DNA from: Saprospiraceae bacterium
GTDB lineage: Bacteria > Bacteroidota > Bacteroidia > Chitinophagales > Saprospiraceae
Assembly: GCA_016715965.1 (NCBI GenBank)
Contig: JADJXG010000001.1
Location: forward strand, 698,501 to 762,500
Length of the DNA: 64,000 nt
Direction of reading: 5' to 3'
Shown in pieces: positions 25,400 to 35,148 of the stretch. The notes below the pieces were generated by a model. It did no database searches. It was not told the origin of the DNA and saw nothing but the letters and a program-made list of their open reading frames with translations. Each line of letters opens with the position of its first letter. The stretch's first letter is position 1. Both the position numbers and the translations under genes were made by a program.

Positions 25400-27529
25400 T
25401 TATTCTTCAGATTCTTTGTGCTGAGCCTGATATTCCTGAATCAATTTGGACTGTATATCAGGAGTCACGGGTGCATACTCCGCCATCTTCATGGAAAATT
25501 TTGCCTTGCCCTGGGACAAGGATCTCAAAGATGAAGAATAATTGTGCATCTCAGCCAATGGAACCCGGGCTTTTATTTTTTGATAATGTCCGTCTGAATC
25601 CATTCCCATGATTATGGCTCTTCTTGTTTGCAAATCTCCCATGATGTCTCCCATGAATTCATCCGAGCACAATATTTCAAGATCATAGACAGGCTCCATC
25701 AATTGCGAGGCAGCATTTTGGAATGCTTCTTTGAAAGCCATGGTGCCAGCGATCTGAAACGCCATATCGTTGCTGTCCACCGGATGCATTTTGCCGTCAT
25801 ACACGGAAACCCTGATATTGGTACAATACGAACCCGTAAGAGGACCTTCGATCATTTTGTTCATCACTCCTTTTTTGATGGCGCTCGAAAATTTTGAATC
25901 GATGGACCCTCCGACAATGCACCAATAAAAGGCAAGTTTGCCTCCCCATTCCAATTCTTCGCTGTCCCTGTTTCTCACTGTGAGACCGGCAGGGTCTGGC
26001 ATTTCATCATAGAAGGGTTCGATCCGCATGTGCACTTCAGCAAATTGACCAGAACCACCCGTCTGTTTTTTGTGGCGGTAAGAGGTGTCGGATGCTTTGG
26101 TAATGGTCTCCAGATAAGGAATTCTGGGTTTGATATAATCCAAATGAAGTCCGTGCAATTTTTCAATCCTGTATTTCACCAGATCCAGATGCAACTGTCC
26201 TTGACCGTGAAGGATATTTTGTTTGAGCCTTTGTGATTGTTCCAGGATTAATGTAGGATCTTCCTCTTGCAGATCGTGGATGCTTTTGATCAGTTTCTCC
26301 AGATCGTTTTTGTTTTCTGTATGAATGGCAGCACGGATGCGAGGTTCCGGAAATGGAATTTTCTCAATTTCAATATCGTTGCCTTTGACCGCAAGTGTAT
26401 TGTTGGTATGGCTGTCTCGCAATTTAACGACCACACCCAAATCTCCTGCACACAATTCATCGACGGCTTCGCGACTCTTGCCATTGGAAACAAAGATCTG
26501 ATTAAAGCGCTCATGGCCGCGATTGGCATTGTTGATAAATTCATCGCCCGCTTTGACTTTGCCGGAGTACACCTTGAAATAGGAGACCCTGCCCACTTTG
26601 GGTTCGCTGAATGTTTTGTAAATAAATAAAATGGCAGGTCCTGCAGCAGAAATTTTCAAATCGCCCTTGTTGGTTTTGGCGGCTGGTCGGTCAGCCGGGG
26701 ATGGACAAACGTCATTGATGAATCCCATGATACGACCGGTACCTTTATTGGTGGTGGCAGATGCGCAAAAAACAGGAAACAATTGTTGATTGGCGATTCC
26801 CTTTCGCAGTCCATCGGCCAATTCGGATTCGTCCAGCGTACCTGTCTCAAAAAAGCGCTCCATCAGGCTGTCGTCATTTTCCGCTGCAGCTTCTACAATG
26901 GCGTTGTGCATTTTTTTAGCGCGATCCATTTCAGATGCTGGAATCTCTTTCTTCACTGGCTTGCCTCCTTCCGCAGGAAATTCGTACATGACCATTCTCA
27001 AAGCATCGATGATGGCATTAAAACCCTTGCCTTGATTGACTGGGAACTGAAAAGGTATCAATCGCGGTCCAAATCTAGAAATGGCCTGATCCAGTGTGGA
27101 ATCAAAATCAGATTTTTCATGGTCCATCTGATTGATAACAAACATACCGGGCAACTGAAATTTTTCCTTATACTCCCAAATAAGCTCTGTTCCAACTTCA
27201 ACACCGTGTGCAGCATTCAAAACCATGATTCCCAAATCTGCCACTTTCATGGAGGCTAGTATTTCCCCCACAAAATCATCAGATCCCGGAGTGTCGATGA
27301 GGTTTATTTTGGAATCTTTCCAACTAACATGCATCAGTTTACTGAACAAACTGCCTTTGCGCTCTTGTTCCAACTCGGTAAAATCGGATACGGTATTACC
27401 TGCTTCTATGCTTCCTCTGCGTGAAATCGCTTTGGCCTCATATAGCATGGCTTCAATCAAGCAAGTTTTACCGGAATGCGAATGTCCTAACAGGACGACA
27501 TTCCTGATGTGTTTGGGATCTACGCTCAT
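25400..27529 (-). CDS. Elongation factor G paralogue (EF-G2-like GTPase)
   Basis: The 709-residue protein has the five-domain EF-G layout. G1 is GHSHSGKT (residues 15-22), G3 is DTPG, and G4 is NQMD instead of the usual NKMD, so the guanine-contact lysine is a glutamine. Domain II follows (FIYKTFSEPKVGRVSYFKVYSGKVKAGDEF), then domain IV (GGSGQFAEVHMRIEP, FYWCIVGGSIDSKF) and a C-terminal domain ending YAPVTPDIQSKLIQEYQAQH. It differs enough from canonical EF-G to be a paralogue of the EF-G2 type, whose role in translation (elongation, recycling or stress) is not settled. First gene of a unit with the glycosyltransferase. Confidence 0.85.
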   Translation of the reverse strand: MSVDPKHIRNVVLLGHSHSGKTCLIEAMLYEAKAISRRGSIEAGNTVSDFTELEQERKGSLFSKLMHVSWKDSKINLIDTPGSDDFVGEILASMKVADLGIMVLNAAHGVEVGTELIWEYKEKFQLPGMFVINQMDHEKSDFDSTLDQAISRFGPRLIPFQFPVNQGKGFNAIIDALRMVMYEFPAEGGKPVKKEIPASEMDRAKKMHNAIVEAAAENDDSLMERFFETGTLDESELADGLRKGIANQQLFPVFCASATTNKGTGRIMGFINDVCPSPADRPAAKTNKGDLKISAAGPAILFIYKTFSEPKVGRVSYFKVYSGKVKAGDEFINNANRGHERFNQIFVSNGKSREAVDELCAGDLGVVVKLRDSHTNNTLAVKGNDIEIEKIPFPEPRIRAAIHTENKNDLEKLIKSIHDLQEEDPTLILEQSQRLKQNILHGQGQLHLDLVKYRIEKLHGLHLDYIKPRIPYLETITKASDTSYRHKKQTGGSGQFAEVHMRIEPFYDEMPDPAGLTVRNRDSEELEWGGKLAFYWCIVGGSIDSKFSSAIKKGVMNKMIEGPLTGSYCTNIRVSVYDGKMHPVDSNDMAFQIAGTMAFKEAFQNAASQLMEPVYDLEILCSDEFMGDIMGDLQTRRAIIMGMDSDGHYQKIKARVPLAEMHNYSSSLRSLSQGKAKFSMKMAEYAPVTPDIQSKLIQEYQAQHKESEE

Positions 27530-27788
27530 TTCTGATGGTTTTTAAATGAAAGATGATTTATCGCTCGGTAAGGTATGAACAAATGTGAAATTTCGTCACA
27601 AGCATTCTCTACTTTTTTTATCATTAAATTTTATTATAATGTGTAATTATACTTTTTTCAATCACATGAATTGATTTATGCACTTGGCAACGCAGAATAT
27701 GTGACCTCCAGGCTCATGTGGAATATTCCTTCTTTGTACCATCAAAAATCCTGTCATTGATCTCAAAGAGCTACTTTTGGGCCATCGT

Positions 27789-29048
27789 ATGGATTATTTA
27801 AAATTCACAGAGCTTTCCTGGTCCCGTCGGATTTTCCTTCTGGGCTGTTTTCTCTTTGCTGCAGGTTTGTGCTGGTCAAATTTCTTATTGAGCATTGGCA
27901 GTATGTGTTTCTTTCTTTCCTTGTTTTTTCCAAATGGTCAAACAAGAGACCAGCAGTCCACCCTGCAGAATTTCAATCATTTTCTGGGTGCTTTGCGAAC
28001 ACAGCCATACACTTTATTCATCATACTGTATTTTATTACGGTTCTGATTTCCGGATTGTGGTCTTCACATTTGGATGATTATTGGTTTCAGTTGAAAATG
28101 CTCCTTCCCATGTTAATCATGCCACTGGCCTGGGCCCGTCATCAACAGATCAGGTCAATGGAATTGCAATGGATCATTCGGATTTTTATCCTGAGTTGTT
28201 TGGTGGTTTCCATGTTTGTTCTTGGTAGATATTTCAGCAATTTTGAAGAGTACAACTTGTCGTTGCTCAAGGGTAAGGCCATTCCAACCCCAATTTCCCA
28301 CATTCGATTTAGTCTGATGATGGCCTTGTGTGCCCTATTGCTTTTTAAATCATTTTTTGACCAAAGCAGTTTTTTTCATCCATGGCTGGATCGGATGGGA
28401 TTCCTTTATTTCTTTTATCTCATTCACGCCCTGAGTGTCAAATCAGGGATGGTAGCCTTGTATTTGGCATTGTTAAGTTTTGTGGCCATCTGGTGTTTTC
28501 GAAGAAAACTTTGGAAGAAGGGTTTACTATTTCTGATTGCCTTGTTCCTGATTGGTTTGCTTGCCTTTTACATAAGTCCCAGCCTTCAAAACAAATATTA
28601 CTACACCATCTGGCAAATTGGTGAAATGTACCGGGGTAAATGGTTGTTTTATTCAGACCTCGAGCGATTGAAGTCCATACAAGCTGGTTGGGAAATGATC
28701 AAAGAAAATCCCGTTCTGGGATCCGGTGCCGGAGATCGAATGCAAGCCACCAGGGAGACTTATATGCGCATCTATAACCACCAGGACATCAAGCTGCCTC
28801 ATAATCAGTTTTTGTTTTCCTGGGCGTTTTACGGTGTGTTCAATTTTGTGGTATTGCTTTTGCTGATGTATTTTAGTTTGTTAAGAACCAATTCCTGGAA
28901 GACAGAATACATTCCTTCCATGCAAATCATTGTGTGGAGCTCTATGTTGTATGAGCACAGCTTGAATACACAAGTTGGAATTGCTTTATTTATGTTTTCT
29001 TATCTGCTTGCCCATCTTGCCTTACATCCAAAACCAGATGGATTCTGA
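27789..29048 (+). CDS. O-antigen ligase/polymerase-like membrane protein
   Basis: The 419-residue protein has about ten to twelve membrane segments starting at residue 13 (RRIFLLGCFLFAAGLCW). A large loop near residues 290-330 carries EMIKENPVLGSGAGDRMQA and LPHNQFLFSWAFYG, the Wzy_C/O-antigen ligase signature with the conserved HN. Such proteins polymerise or ligate surface polysaccharides at the periplasmic face of the inner membrane. ATG 27789 is preferred over an upstream TTG at 27777. It is followed after two bases by the EamA transporter gene, so the two are cotranscribed. Confidence 0.82.
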   Translation: MDYLKFTELSWSRRIFLLGCFLFAAGLCWSNFLLSIGSMCFFLSLFFPNGQTRDQQSTLQNFNHFLGALRTQPYTLFIILYFITVLISGLWSSHLDDYWFQLKMLLPMLIMPLAWARHQQIRSMELQWIIRIFILSCLVVSMFVLGRYFSNFEEYNLSLLKGKAIPTPISHIRFSLMMALCALLLFKSFFDQSSFFHPWLDRMGFLYFFYLIHALSVKSGMVALYLALLSFVAIWCFRRKLWKKGLLFLIALFLIGLLAFYISPSLQNKYYYTIWQIGEMYRGKWLFYSDLERLKSIQAGWEMIKENPVLGSGAGDRMQATRETYMRIYNHQDIKLPHNQFLFSWAFYGVFNFVVLLLLMYFSLLRTNSWKTEYIPSMQIIVWSSMLYEHSLNTQVGIALFMFSYLLAHLALHPKPDGF

Positions 29049-29050
29049 CA

Positions 29051-29953
29051 ATGGCTCATAAAACAGTCTGGAAGGCCCATTTGATGTTGACATTGGTCGC
29101 CCTGATCTACGGCGCCAATTACAGCATTGCCAAGATCGTCATGGATCCGGGACTATTGGGCGCCAACGGATTTATCTTGCTGAGGATTTGTGCAGGTTCT
29201 ATTTTGTTTTTGCTTTTCTTTGGCAAACCCATAAAGCCTGATAAAAAAGACATTCCACTTTTTCTGATCTGCGCAGTAACAGGTGTGCTTGCCAATCAGC
29301 TTTTATTTTTCAACGGATTGGAAAGGACCAGCCCCATTCACGCTGCATTAATGATGATTTGCACCCCTTTGATTGTCATGTTGTTGCTTGGATTGCAGGG
29401 AAAAGGAGTAAATTGGAAGCAATGGCTGGGCTGCATGATTGGATTTTTGGCGGCATCCTATATCATTGTTTACTCCACTTCCGGACAATCCGGATCCGGT
29501 AATTTGATTGGAGATCTGATGGTTTTGGTAAATGCTTTATTCTTTGGAATTTTTCTAACAAAAACCCCACCGCTGATTGCCAGGTATGGCGCATTTGAAA
29601 TGATGAAATGGTTGTTTATAATCTCACTATTGTTTTGTCTTCCCATTGGGCTGTATGATTTGATTACTGCAGAATGGGAACAGTTTAACAGGTCCCATTG
29701 GAGCAGCCTGTTGTTCGTATTGGTTTGCACCACATTTATGGCCTATGCACTCAATGCAAAAGCACTTGAAATTGCCTCCTCTTCATTGGTCGGAAATTAT
29801 ATTTATCTGCAACCGTTTATTGCAGTTGTGTTTGCTTATCTCACTGGCAAAGACCGCTTGAACATATCCACTTGTTTTGCAGGAATGGTTATTCTATGGG
29901 CGGTTTGGTGGGTAGAAAAAAGCGCAAAACCCGCACACAAAGACTATAATTGA
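29051..29953 (+). CDS. EamA-family (DMT superfamily) transporter
   Basis: The 300-residue protein has ten predicted membrane segments in two repeats of five, as in the drug/metabolite transporter superfamily. Visible signatures include LIYGANYSIAKIV at the start, LLRICAGSILFLLFFG, FFNGLERTSPIHAALMMICTPLIVMLL, and in the second half ALNAKALEIASSSLVGNYIYLQPFIAVVFAYL. The substrate is unknown; family members export amino acids, metabolites or nucleotide sugars. The start codon lies two bases after the stop of the O-antigen ligase-like gene. Confidence 0.87.
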   Translation: MAHKTVWKAHLMLTLVALIYGANYSIAKIVMDPGLLGANGFILLRICAGSILFLLFFGKPIKPDKKDIPLFLICAVTGVLANQLLFFNGLERTSPIHAALMMICTPLIVMLLLGLQGKGVNWKQWLGCMIGFLAASYIIVYSTSGQSGSGNLIGDLMVLVNALFFGIFLTKTPPLIARYGAFEMMKWLFIISLLFCLPIGLYDLITAEWEQFNRSHWSSLLFVLVCTTFMAYALNAKALEIASSSLVGNYIYLQPFIAVVFAYLTGKDRLNISTCFAGMVILWAVWWVEKSAKPAHKDYN

Positions 29954-30179
29954 AATATTTTTCATGAAAATTCTTTGTGTGTGATTGACAAGCGTTTAGA
30001 GTAAATGTGGATTTATATTCAAATTTCTTTTAATCTGTAATGTTGTGAAACGATCGTCATTAGATAATTGCAAATTTTGTGGTTTGTCATTTAATTTTTT
30101 GCGGTAAAAAAAAATTTGGACTTGTTGTGTTTGGAAATATCTACTTTTACGCTGTCATTATTTAATCCCTGAGAAGGTA

Positions 30180-31589
30180 GTGTCAAACGAAGCCAAACCA
30201 AATTCAAAACTCAATCAACTCATTTCTGAGTTCGAAGGGTCGATCAGAACTTTTAGTCCTGAATTATGGCCTGAAAAATCATTTCACAAGTTAATTCACC
30301 ATTATGAGAACCAGGGCCACTTCAACAGTGCGTTGGAGGTGGTTGATTTGGCACTTTCTCAATACAAAACAAAAGCAGAGTTTTATCTGATCCGCTCCCG
30401 TCTGTTGATGAGGCAATCGCGGTTGGAAGAAGCTTTGGAATCCATTGGACACGCAGAGCGTTTTGCTCCTTATCACGATATAGATTTGATTTTTACAAAA
30501 GTAAAAATATTCTGTCTCCAAAGAAAGGAAGTTGAGGCTTTGCAATTTATCTCAGGGTTTAGATGCGGATACCATAAGACCGATTTGCAAGAAATTATTT
30601 TGGCAGAAGCATTTATCTACGAATCCATGAAAGACTTTGAAAAAATGTTTTATTCGCTCAAAGAAGCGTTGACTTTAAATCCCAATAATTCAAAAGCTCT
30701 CCAGCAAATTTGGGTGAGTGTTGAATTTTCTAAAAAATACGAGGAAAGTATTATACTGCACCAGCAAATCATCGACCAAAATCCATATTCTCACCTGGCT
30801 TGGTACAATCTGGGGCACGCGTGGTCTTGCATGGGTGAATACGAAAAGGCACTTGAAGCCTTAGAATATTCGTATCTGATCAATCCCCAATTTGAACAGG
30901 CCTATTTGGATTGCGCAGAGCTATCTCTTCAACTGGGTCAATTTGAAAAAGCATACAATTGTTATCGCGAAGCAAATGAAATGTTTGGTCCGGATACTGA
31001 AATGATTGTATTTATGGCGGAATGTCTCACCAAATTGAGCCGGTATCAGGAAGCCAAAGATCTGCTCAAGCAATCGATCGCCCAGGATCCTTACAACGAC
31101 GAAGTATTTTATTATCTAGGCGAGTGCTACAAACACGAATCCAATTGGGAAAAAGCACTGGAGTGTTATTTAGAAGCTCTGGAACTGGATGAATACAGAG
31201 AAGAGTTTCACCTTGGTGCAGCCATTGCTTATGAACAAATCGGACTTCTTAAAAAAGCAGAATTCCACTACAACAAATCTGCCAATCTCGGACAAGAGCA
31301 AAGTATGTATTGGGCTAGCTACGTCCAGTTTCTAATGAAAAACAATCATTTTGTAAAGGCCTCCAAGGTATTGGATCGTGCAGATAAATATTCAGTTGGC
31401 GCCGACCTAAGCTGCTGCCGTGCCGCGCTATTCATGAAAAATGGTTCCGAAACAGAAGCCTATTCCCTGATTGAAGAAATCCTTCAGGAATCTCCCGATG
31501 GTTTGAGCATGTTGTTTGAACTTATGCCAGAACTGGAGCAGAATCCCAAACTCAAAGGGATGCTGCGGTATTTCAGTTATGTCAACTAA
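30180..31589 (+). CDS. Tetratricopeptide repeat protein
   Basis: The 469-residue protein consists almost entirely of TPR units; clear examples are PYSHLAWYNLGHAWSCMGEYEKALEALEYSYLINPQ, FEQAYLDCAELSLQLGQFEKAYNCYREANE and DEVFYYLGECYKHESNWEKALECYLEALELDE. There is no signal peptide, so it is cytoplasmic and probably a protein-interaction scaffold. The start is a GTG at 30180, preceded by GAGAAGG, a purine-rich stretch unusual here; the next in-frame ATG lies well inside the repeats. A TACTTTTA (one mismatch to the -7 consensus) stands at 30142-30149. It is a single-gene unit. Confidence 0.85.
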   Translation: MSNEAKPNSKLNQLISEFEGSIRTFSPELWPEKSFHKLIHHYENQGHFNSALEVVDLALSQYKTKAEFYLIRSRLLMRQSRLEEALESIGHAERFAPYHDIDLIFTKVKIFCLQRKEVEALQFISGFRCGYHKTDLQEIILAEAFIYESMKDFEKMFYSLKEALTLNPNNSKALQQIWVSVEFSKKYEESIILHQQIIDQNPYSHLAWYNLGHAWSCMGEYEKALEALEYSYLINPQFEQAYLDCAELSLQLGQFEKAYNCYREANEMFGPDTEMIVFMAECLTKLSRYQEAKDLLKQSIAQDPYNDEVFYYLGECYKHESNWEKALECYLEALELDEYREEFHLGAAIAYEQIGLLKKAEFHYNKSANLGQEQSMYWASYVQFLMKNNHFVKASKVLDRADKYSVGADLSCCRAALFMKNGSETEAYSLIEEILQESPDGLSMLFELMPELEQNPKLKGMLRYFSYVN

Positions 31590-31918
31590 AGCTTTGGTAT
31601 TTTAGTTTCACATTTACCTTAGATCAAAATGCATTTTCCTTGCCGGAAAGACCAATGCGGATAATATTTAATTCCTGATGAACGGGTAAGTTTGAAATTG
31701 CACACCTGTCCATTCAAATCTGGATAAGACCCTCTTTTCTTTATTATAACTGATCCTCTAACGCTTTCCTAGACGGAAAATACTTCCCATTGCTTTTATA
31801 TTGAAATTTTGACTTAGCATGCAAAGATTTGCTATACAAAGAAGGGATCAAATCCTATCTCACTTTAATCCTTTTCCTGAATTAATAAAATAGATGCGTA
31901 GACAATCACTTGAAAATA
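31590..31918. other. Intergenic region without recognised gene
   Basis: This 329-bp gap separates the TPR gene from the convergent PKD-cyclophilin gene. I see no strong terminator, promoter or RNA gene. On the minus strand a short frame ending at 31758 reads KFQYKSNGKYFPSRKALEDQL before its stop, which could be the degraded end of a gene, but nothing else supports that. Confidence 0.4.
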
Positions 31919-32806
31919 CTAATGCAAAAAAGTAATTTTCATTTTGATGTCTTCAACAGGTCTGTCCGCTCGACCAGTTTGCACCGAGGCGATTCGATCG
32001 ATTACCTCGATTCCATCCAATACTTCACCGAACACGGTATAATCATTGTCCAAAAAAGGCGTTCCTCCGATCGATGCATAGATTCTTTTTTGTTCGTCGG
32101 TGTATTTAATCCCTTTTTGATCCTCCACCCGTGTCAACATGGCTTCGGTTTGGAGACTTCCCTGCACGATATAAAACTGCGATCCCGATGATTTCTTCTG
32201 AGGATTAACCGCATCTCCCGTCCTTGCCGCTGCGAGCGCGCCTTTTTTATGGATGAATCTTGAGTCGATCTCTGCCGGGATGGTATAACCTGGCCCTCCA
32301 CTTCCGAGAGGAGTATTGGCGCTCGCATGGCGGGAATCCGGATCCCCACCCTGAATCATAAATCCAGAGATAACCCTGTGAAAAATCAAATCCTGATAAT
32401 AAGCTTCCGATACCAGTTTTGTGAAATTATCCCGGTGTTGAGGAGTTTCATCATACAGATGGATCAGCATGTTCCCAAATGAGGTTTCCAATCGAACCAG
32501 ACAGCGGTCCGGAGGCAGTACTTCGATTTTGGATTTATATTCTTTTGTCTTCTTGCCAAATATCGCCTTCAGGCTGACTTGATAAATTCCCGATTTGGTA
32601 TAAAAGTGGGTCGGGTTTTTTTCATTGGAAACACTTCCGTCACCAAAATCCCAATGATAGCTTTTGGCTTCTAAGGATTCATTGGTAAACCGGATTCCAT
32701 GTGGAATTTGTACATGCTGGCTGTCCACTGAAAAACGGACAGTGGATTTTTGAGCAAGGCTTATAAATCCCATGCAGAACATGGCAAATGATATAATGTA
32801 CTTCAT
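31919..32806 (-). CDS. Exported peptidyl-prolyl isomerase with N-terminal PKD domain
   Basis: The 295-residue protein starts with a signal peptide (MKYIISFAMFCMGFISLA, cleavage before QKSTV). Residues about 20-100 form a PKD/Ig-like domain with the hallmark YHWDFGDGSVSNEKNPTHFY. Residues about 105-295 are a cyclophilin-type prolyl isomerase (LIFHRVISGFMIQGGDPDSR, SSGSQFYIVQG, FLDNDYTVFGEVLDGIEVID). It would assist folding in the periplasm or at the surface. It is the last gene of a seven-gene minus-strand series and is paired with a second cyclophilin 37 bp upstream, probably a tandem duplication followed by domain gain. Confidence 0.9.
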   Translation of the reverse strand: MKYIISFAMFCMGFISLAQKSTVRFSVDSQHVQIPHGIRFTNESLEAKSYHWDFGDGSVSNEKNPTHFYTKSGIYQVSLKAIFGKKTKEYKSKIEVLPPDRCLVRLETSFGNMLIHLYDETPQHRDNFTKLVSEAYYQDLIFHRVISGFMIQGGDPDSRHASANTPLGSGGPGYTIPAEIDSRFIHKKGALAAARTGDAVNPQKKSSGSQFYIVQGSLQTEAMLTRVEDQKGIKYTDEQKRIYASIGGTPFLDNDYTVFGEVLDGIEVIDRIASVQTGRADRPVEDIKMKITFLH

Positions 32807-32843
32807 ATCCTAATAGCTAAAAGATGTGGGAGAAATTAAGGAA

Positions 32844-33494
32844 TTAGTGCGCCAGTCTGATTTTCATCTTTACATCAGTGACTGGTCTATCACCCGGCAT
32901 GGTCTGGGTGGCTGCGATTTTATCAATGACTTCGAGTCCTTCTACCACCTCGCCAAATACGGTATAGTCTCCATCCAAAAAAGGAGCCCCACCGATCTGA
33001 GCGTATTTGTTAAAATCCTCCTGTGTATATTTAATGCCTTTGCTCGCATTCATCATTTGGATCTGGCCAGGATCCGTTGGTTGACCATGGACAATATAAA
33101 ATTGGGATCCGGAAGATTTTTTCTGTGGGTTGACAGCATCTCCTTGTCGTGCAGCACATAATGCTCCTTTAAAATGCAATTGTCCGATTTCCGCATCGAT
33201 GGTATAACCTGGCCCACCTGAACCAAGCATTGCCTCTCTTGGCGCATTCCTGGATTCCGGATCGCCTCCCTGGATCATAAATCCCGGTATGACCCTGTGA
33301 AACAAGAGGTCATCATAGTAATTCTCTTTAATTAACTTAATAAAATTTGCCTTGTGTTTCGGAGTGCTGTCATAGAGTCGGGCTTTCATCGTACCCATGG
33401 TGGTCTCAATGATCACCAGATCTTCTGCTTTCTTTCCGGTGCATGCCTGTAACATTGCAATCAGCAGAATTCCTGTTATGAATCTCATCATCAT
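32844..33494 (-). CDS. Cyclophilin-type peptidyl-prolyl isomerase, lipoprotein
   Basis: The 216-residue protein has a lipoprotein signal peptide (MMMRFITGILLIAMLQAC, lipid on the cysteine, then TGKKAED). The rest is one cyclophilin domain: GTMKARLYDSTPKHKANFIKL, LLFHRVIPGFMIQGGDPESR, SSGSQFYIVHGQ, FLDGDYTVFGEVVEGLEVIDKIA. The catalytic-site arginine (FHRV) and the QGGDP loop are intact. It lies 11 bp after the small unknown gene and 37 bp before its PKD-containing relative, which is highly similar over the catalytic domain. It acts on membrane-anchored or periplasmic clients. Confidence 0.9.
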   Translation of the reverse strand: MMMRFITGILLIAMLQACTGKKAEDLVIIETTMGTMKARLYDSTPKHKANFIKLIKENYYDDLLFHRVIPGFMIQGGDPESRNAPREAMLGSGGPGYTIDAEIGQLHFKGALCAARQGDAVNPQKKSSGSQFYIVHGQPTDPGQIQMMNASKGIKYTQEDFNKYAQIGGAPFLDGDYTVFGEVVEGLEVIDKIAATQTMPGDRPVTDVKMKIRLAH

Positions 33495-33505
33495 CTCTTG
33501 TTATT

Positions 33506-33865
33506 TTAAATTAAACTGGAATATTCCGTTTGAAAATATCTGATCACCATTTCCTTGAGAAAATTTTCCTGTTCTTTAACGCCTTTGAGGGTAAAAGGTT
33601 TGAGCTGAATATAATGAGGCCATCCATCCTGGTCCAGCCCCTCAAATTCATAATAACCTTCCTGACTTAGCAACCTACAACTGGCAATGTGCAGCAAATC
33701 GGTTTTTTCTTCTTTGGTGAATTTAGAAGTACTGGTTCGCCCAAGTTCCTGGATACCGATGAGCAAGAGAATGGCATTTAGATCGGGCAATTCTTTTTTA
33801 CCAAATTTATCCTTGATAAAATGGCGAATTCTCAAATACTCAAAGTCCAATTGCCAAGCTTCCAT
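33506..33865 (-). CDS. Uncharacterised small cytoplasmic protein
   Basis: The 119-residue protein has no signal peptide or membrane segment. The sequence is mostly helical in appearance (RIRHFIKDKFGKKELPDLNAILLLIGIQELGRTSTS, then a mixed beta part YYEFEGLDQDGWPHYIQLKPFTLKG). I do not recognise a named domain; similar proteins appear to be conserved in Bacteroidota. It is embedded between the FtsX-type permease (56 bp) and the cyclophilin lipoprotein (11 bp), so it is almost certainly expressed with them. Confidence 0.65.
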   Translation of the reverse strand: MEAWQLDFEYLRIRHFIKDKFGKKELPDLNAILLLIGIQELGRTSTSKFTKEEKTDLLHIASCRLLSQEGYYEFEGLDQDGWPHYIQLKPFTLKGVKEQENFLKEMVIRYFQTEYSSLI

Positions 33866-33921
33866 TGTTGCACAAATTTAGATCAATTTTAATTTGTTTC
33901 GGTTGATAAAAGACATCCATT

Positions 33922-35148
33922 TTATTCTTCTCTGAATATCGCTTTTACTTCGCTGATCTTTGCCACCGGCAATAAACTTGCCATGAGACAAATGGCCATA
34001 ACCGTACAACTGACCGTGACAAAATCCGCTGACTTTAATGCGATGGGATATGAGTCAATGATAAATTCTTCGGGTACCCTGATCAGGGCATAATGGTTCT
34101 GCAATAAATAAAAACCGATGGCCAAGGCAAAACCAGAAACCAATCCAATGGCTCCGATTCCCAAACCCAACAAAAGAAAAACCTTTTGAAGGGATCGGTT
34201 GGACATACCGATGGATTTTAAAATAGAAATATCGAGCCTTTTTTCCAATACAATCATCCACAATGCTCCCATAATGGTAAATGATACCAGCACCAGGGTA
34301 AGACTAAATAAAAGAAAGAACAACCATTTTTCAAGATTCATAATTTTCAGAAACGCTTCATCCTGACGGTATCTGTCCTTGACGATGAATTGAGGTCCTA
34401 AAAATTTTTGAAGCTTTTCCATCAAATTAAGTGAAGAAATACCGGACTTCACTTTAATCTCAATGGATGACAATTTGTTTTCTGCCCCACTCCATTCCTG
34501 GAGATCTGACAATGGAACCATGACCATTTCATTGTCCAGTTCCTGATGCAAACTGAAGATTCCAACCGGGCTTACTGCATTTTTGCCGTATTGATCTGCT
34601 CTGATTTCCTTTGATTCTTCTGCATAACTGGTGGGAATGTAAAGATAAACCCTGGTGGAAATATTGTTGAGTGAAACACCGAGCTTGTTTGCCAACCCAA
34701 GTCCAATTAAGGTCTGATGATAATCCAATGAAGGATCGAGTAAACTACCTTCCATCAAAGCAGAATCCAATGGGACCACTTCTTTGAAATTAGACTCTAT
34801 CCCTCTAATCGTTCCAAAGTCTTGCACATCATCGTACTGGATCATTCCGGTAATATCCAGACAAGCTGCCACTGCCTGAATTTCTGACCAGGTTTTCAAC
34901 TCAGCCACGATCGCAGAATCCTTCTCAAAAAATCCCGAATCAACCGACACTATTTTTATATCTGGATTGTACTTGCTAAACATCCCATTGAGCAATTCTT
35001 CAAATCCATTAAACACAGATAGCACAATGATCAATGCCGCAGTACCGATGGTAATACCCACAATGGAGATGGCTGTGATGAGATGAATCGCCTGGCTGGA
35101 TTTTTTTTTAATCAGATACTTCCAGCTGAGAAAGGCAACCACTCTCAT
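33922..35148 (-). CDS. FtsX/LolCE-type ABC transporter permease
   Basis: The 408-residue protein has the MacB/FtsX topology: a membrane segment at about residues 17-45 (AISIVGITIGTAALIIVLSVFNGFEELLNGMFSKYNP), a large periplasmic domain, then three C-terminal segments, with LDISILKSIGMSNRSLQKVFLLLGLGIGAIGLVSGF as the family signature. The VFNGFEE stretch is typical of LolC/LolE, which release lipoproteins from the inner membrane. No ATPase lies beside it. The start codon overlaps the stop of the GH3-hydrolase gene by four bases, a sign of coupled translation. Confidence 0.88.
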   Translation of the reverse strand: MRVVAFLSWKYLIKKKSSQAIHLITAISIVGITIGTAALIIVLSVFNGFEELLNGMFSKYNPDIKIVSVDSGFFEKDSAIVAELKTWSEIQAVAACLDITGMIQYDDVQDFGTIRGIESNFKEVVPLDSALMEGSLLDPSLDYHQTLIGLGLANKLGVSLNNISTRVYLYIPTSYAEESKEIRADQYGKNAVSPVGIFSLHQELDNEMVMVPLSDLQEWSGAENKLSSIEIKVKSGISSLNLMEKLQKFLGPQFIVKDRYRQDEAFLKIMNLEKWLFFLLFSLTLVLVSFTIMGALWMIVLEKRLDISILKSIGMSNRSLQKVFLLLGLGIGAIGLVSGFALAIGFYLLQNHYALIRVPEEFIIDSYPIALKSADFVTVSCTVMAICLMASLLPVAKISEVKAIFREE

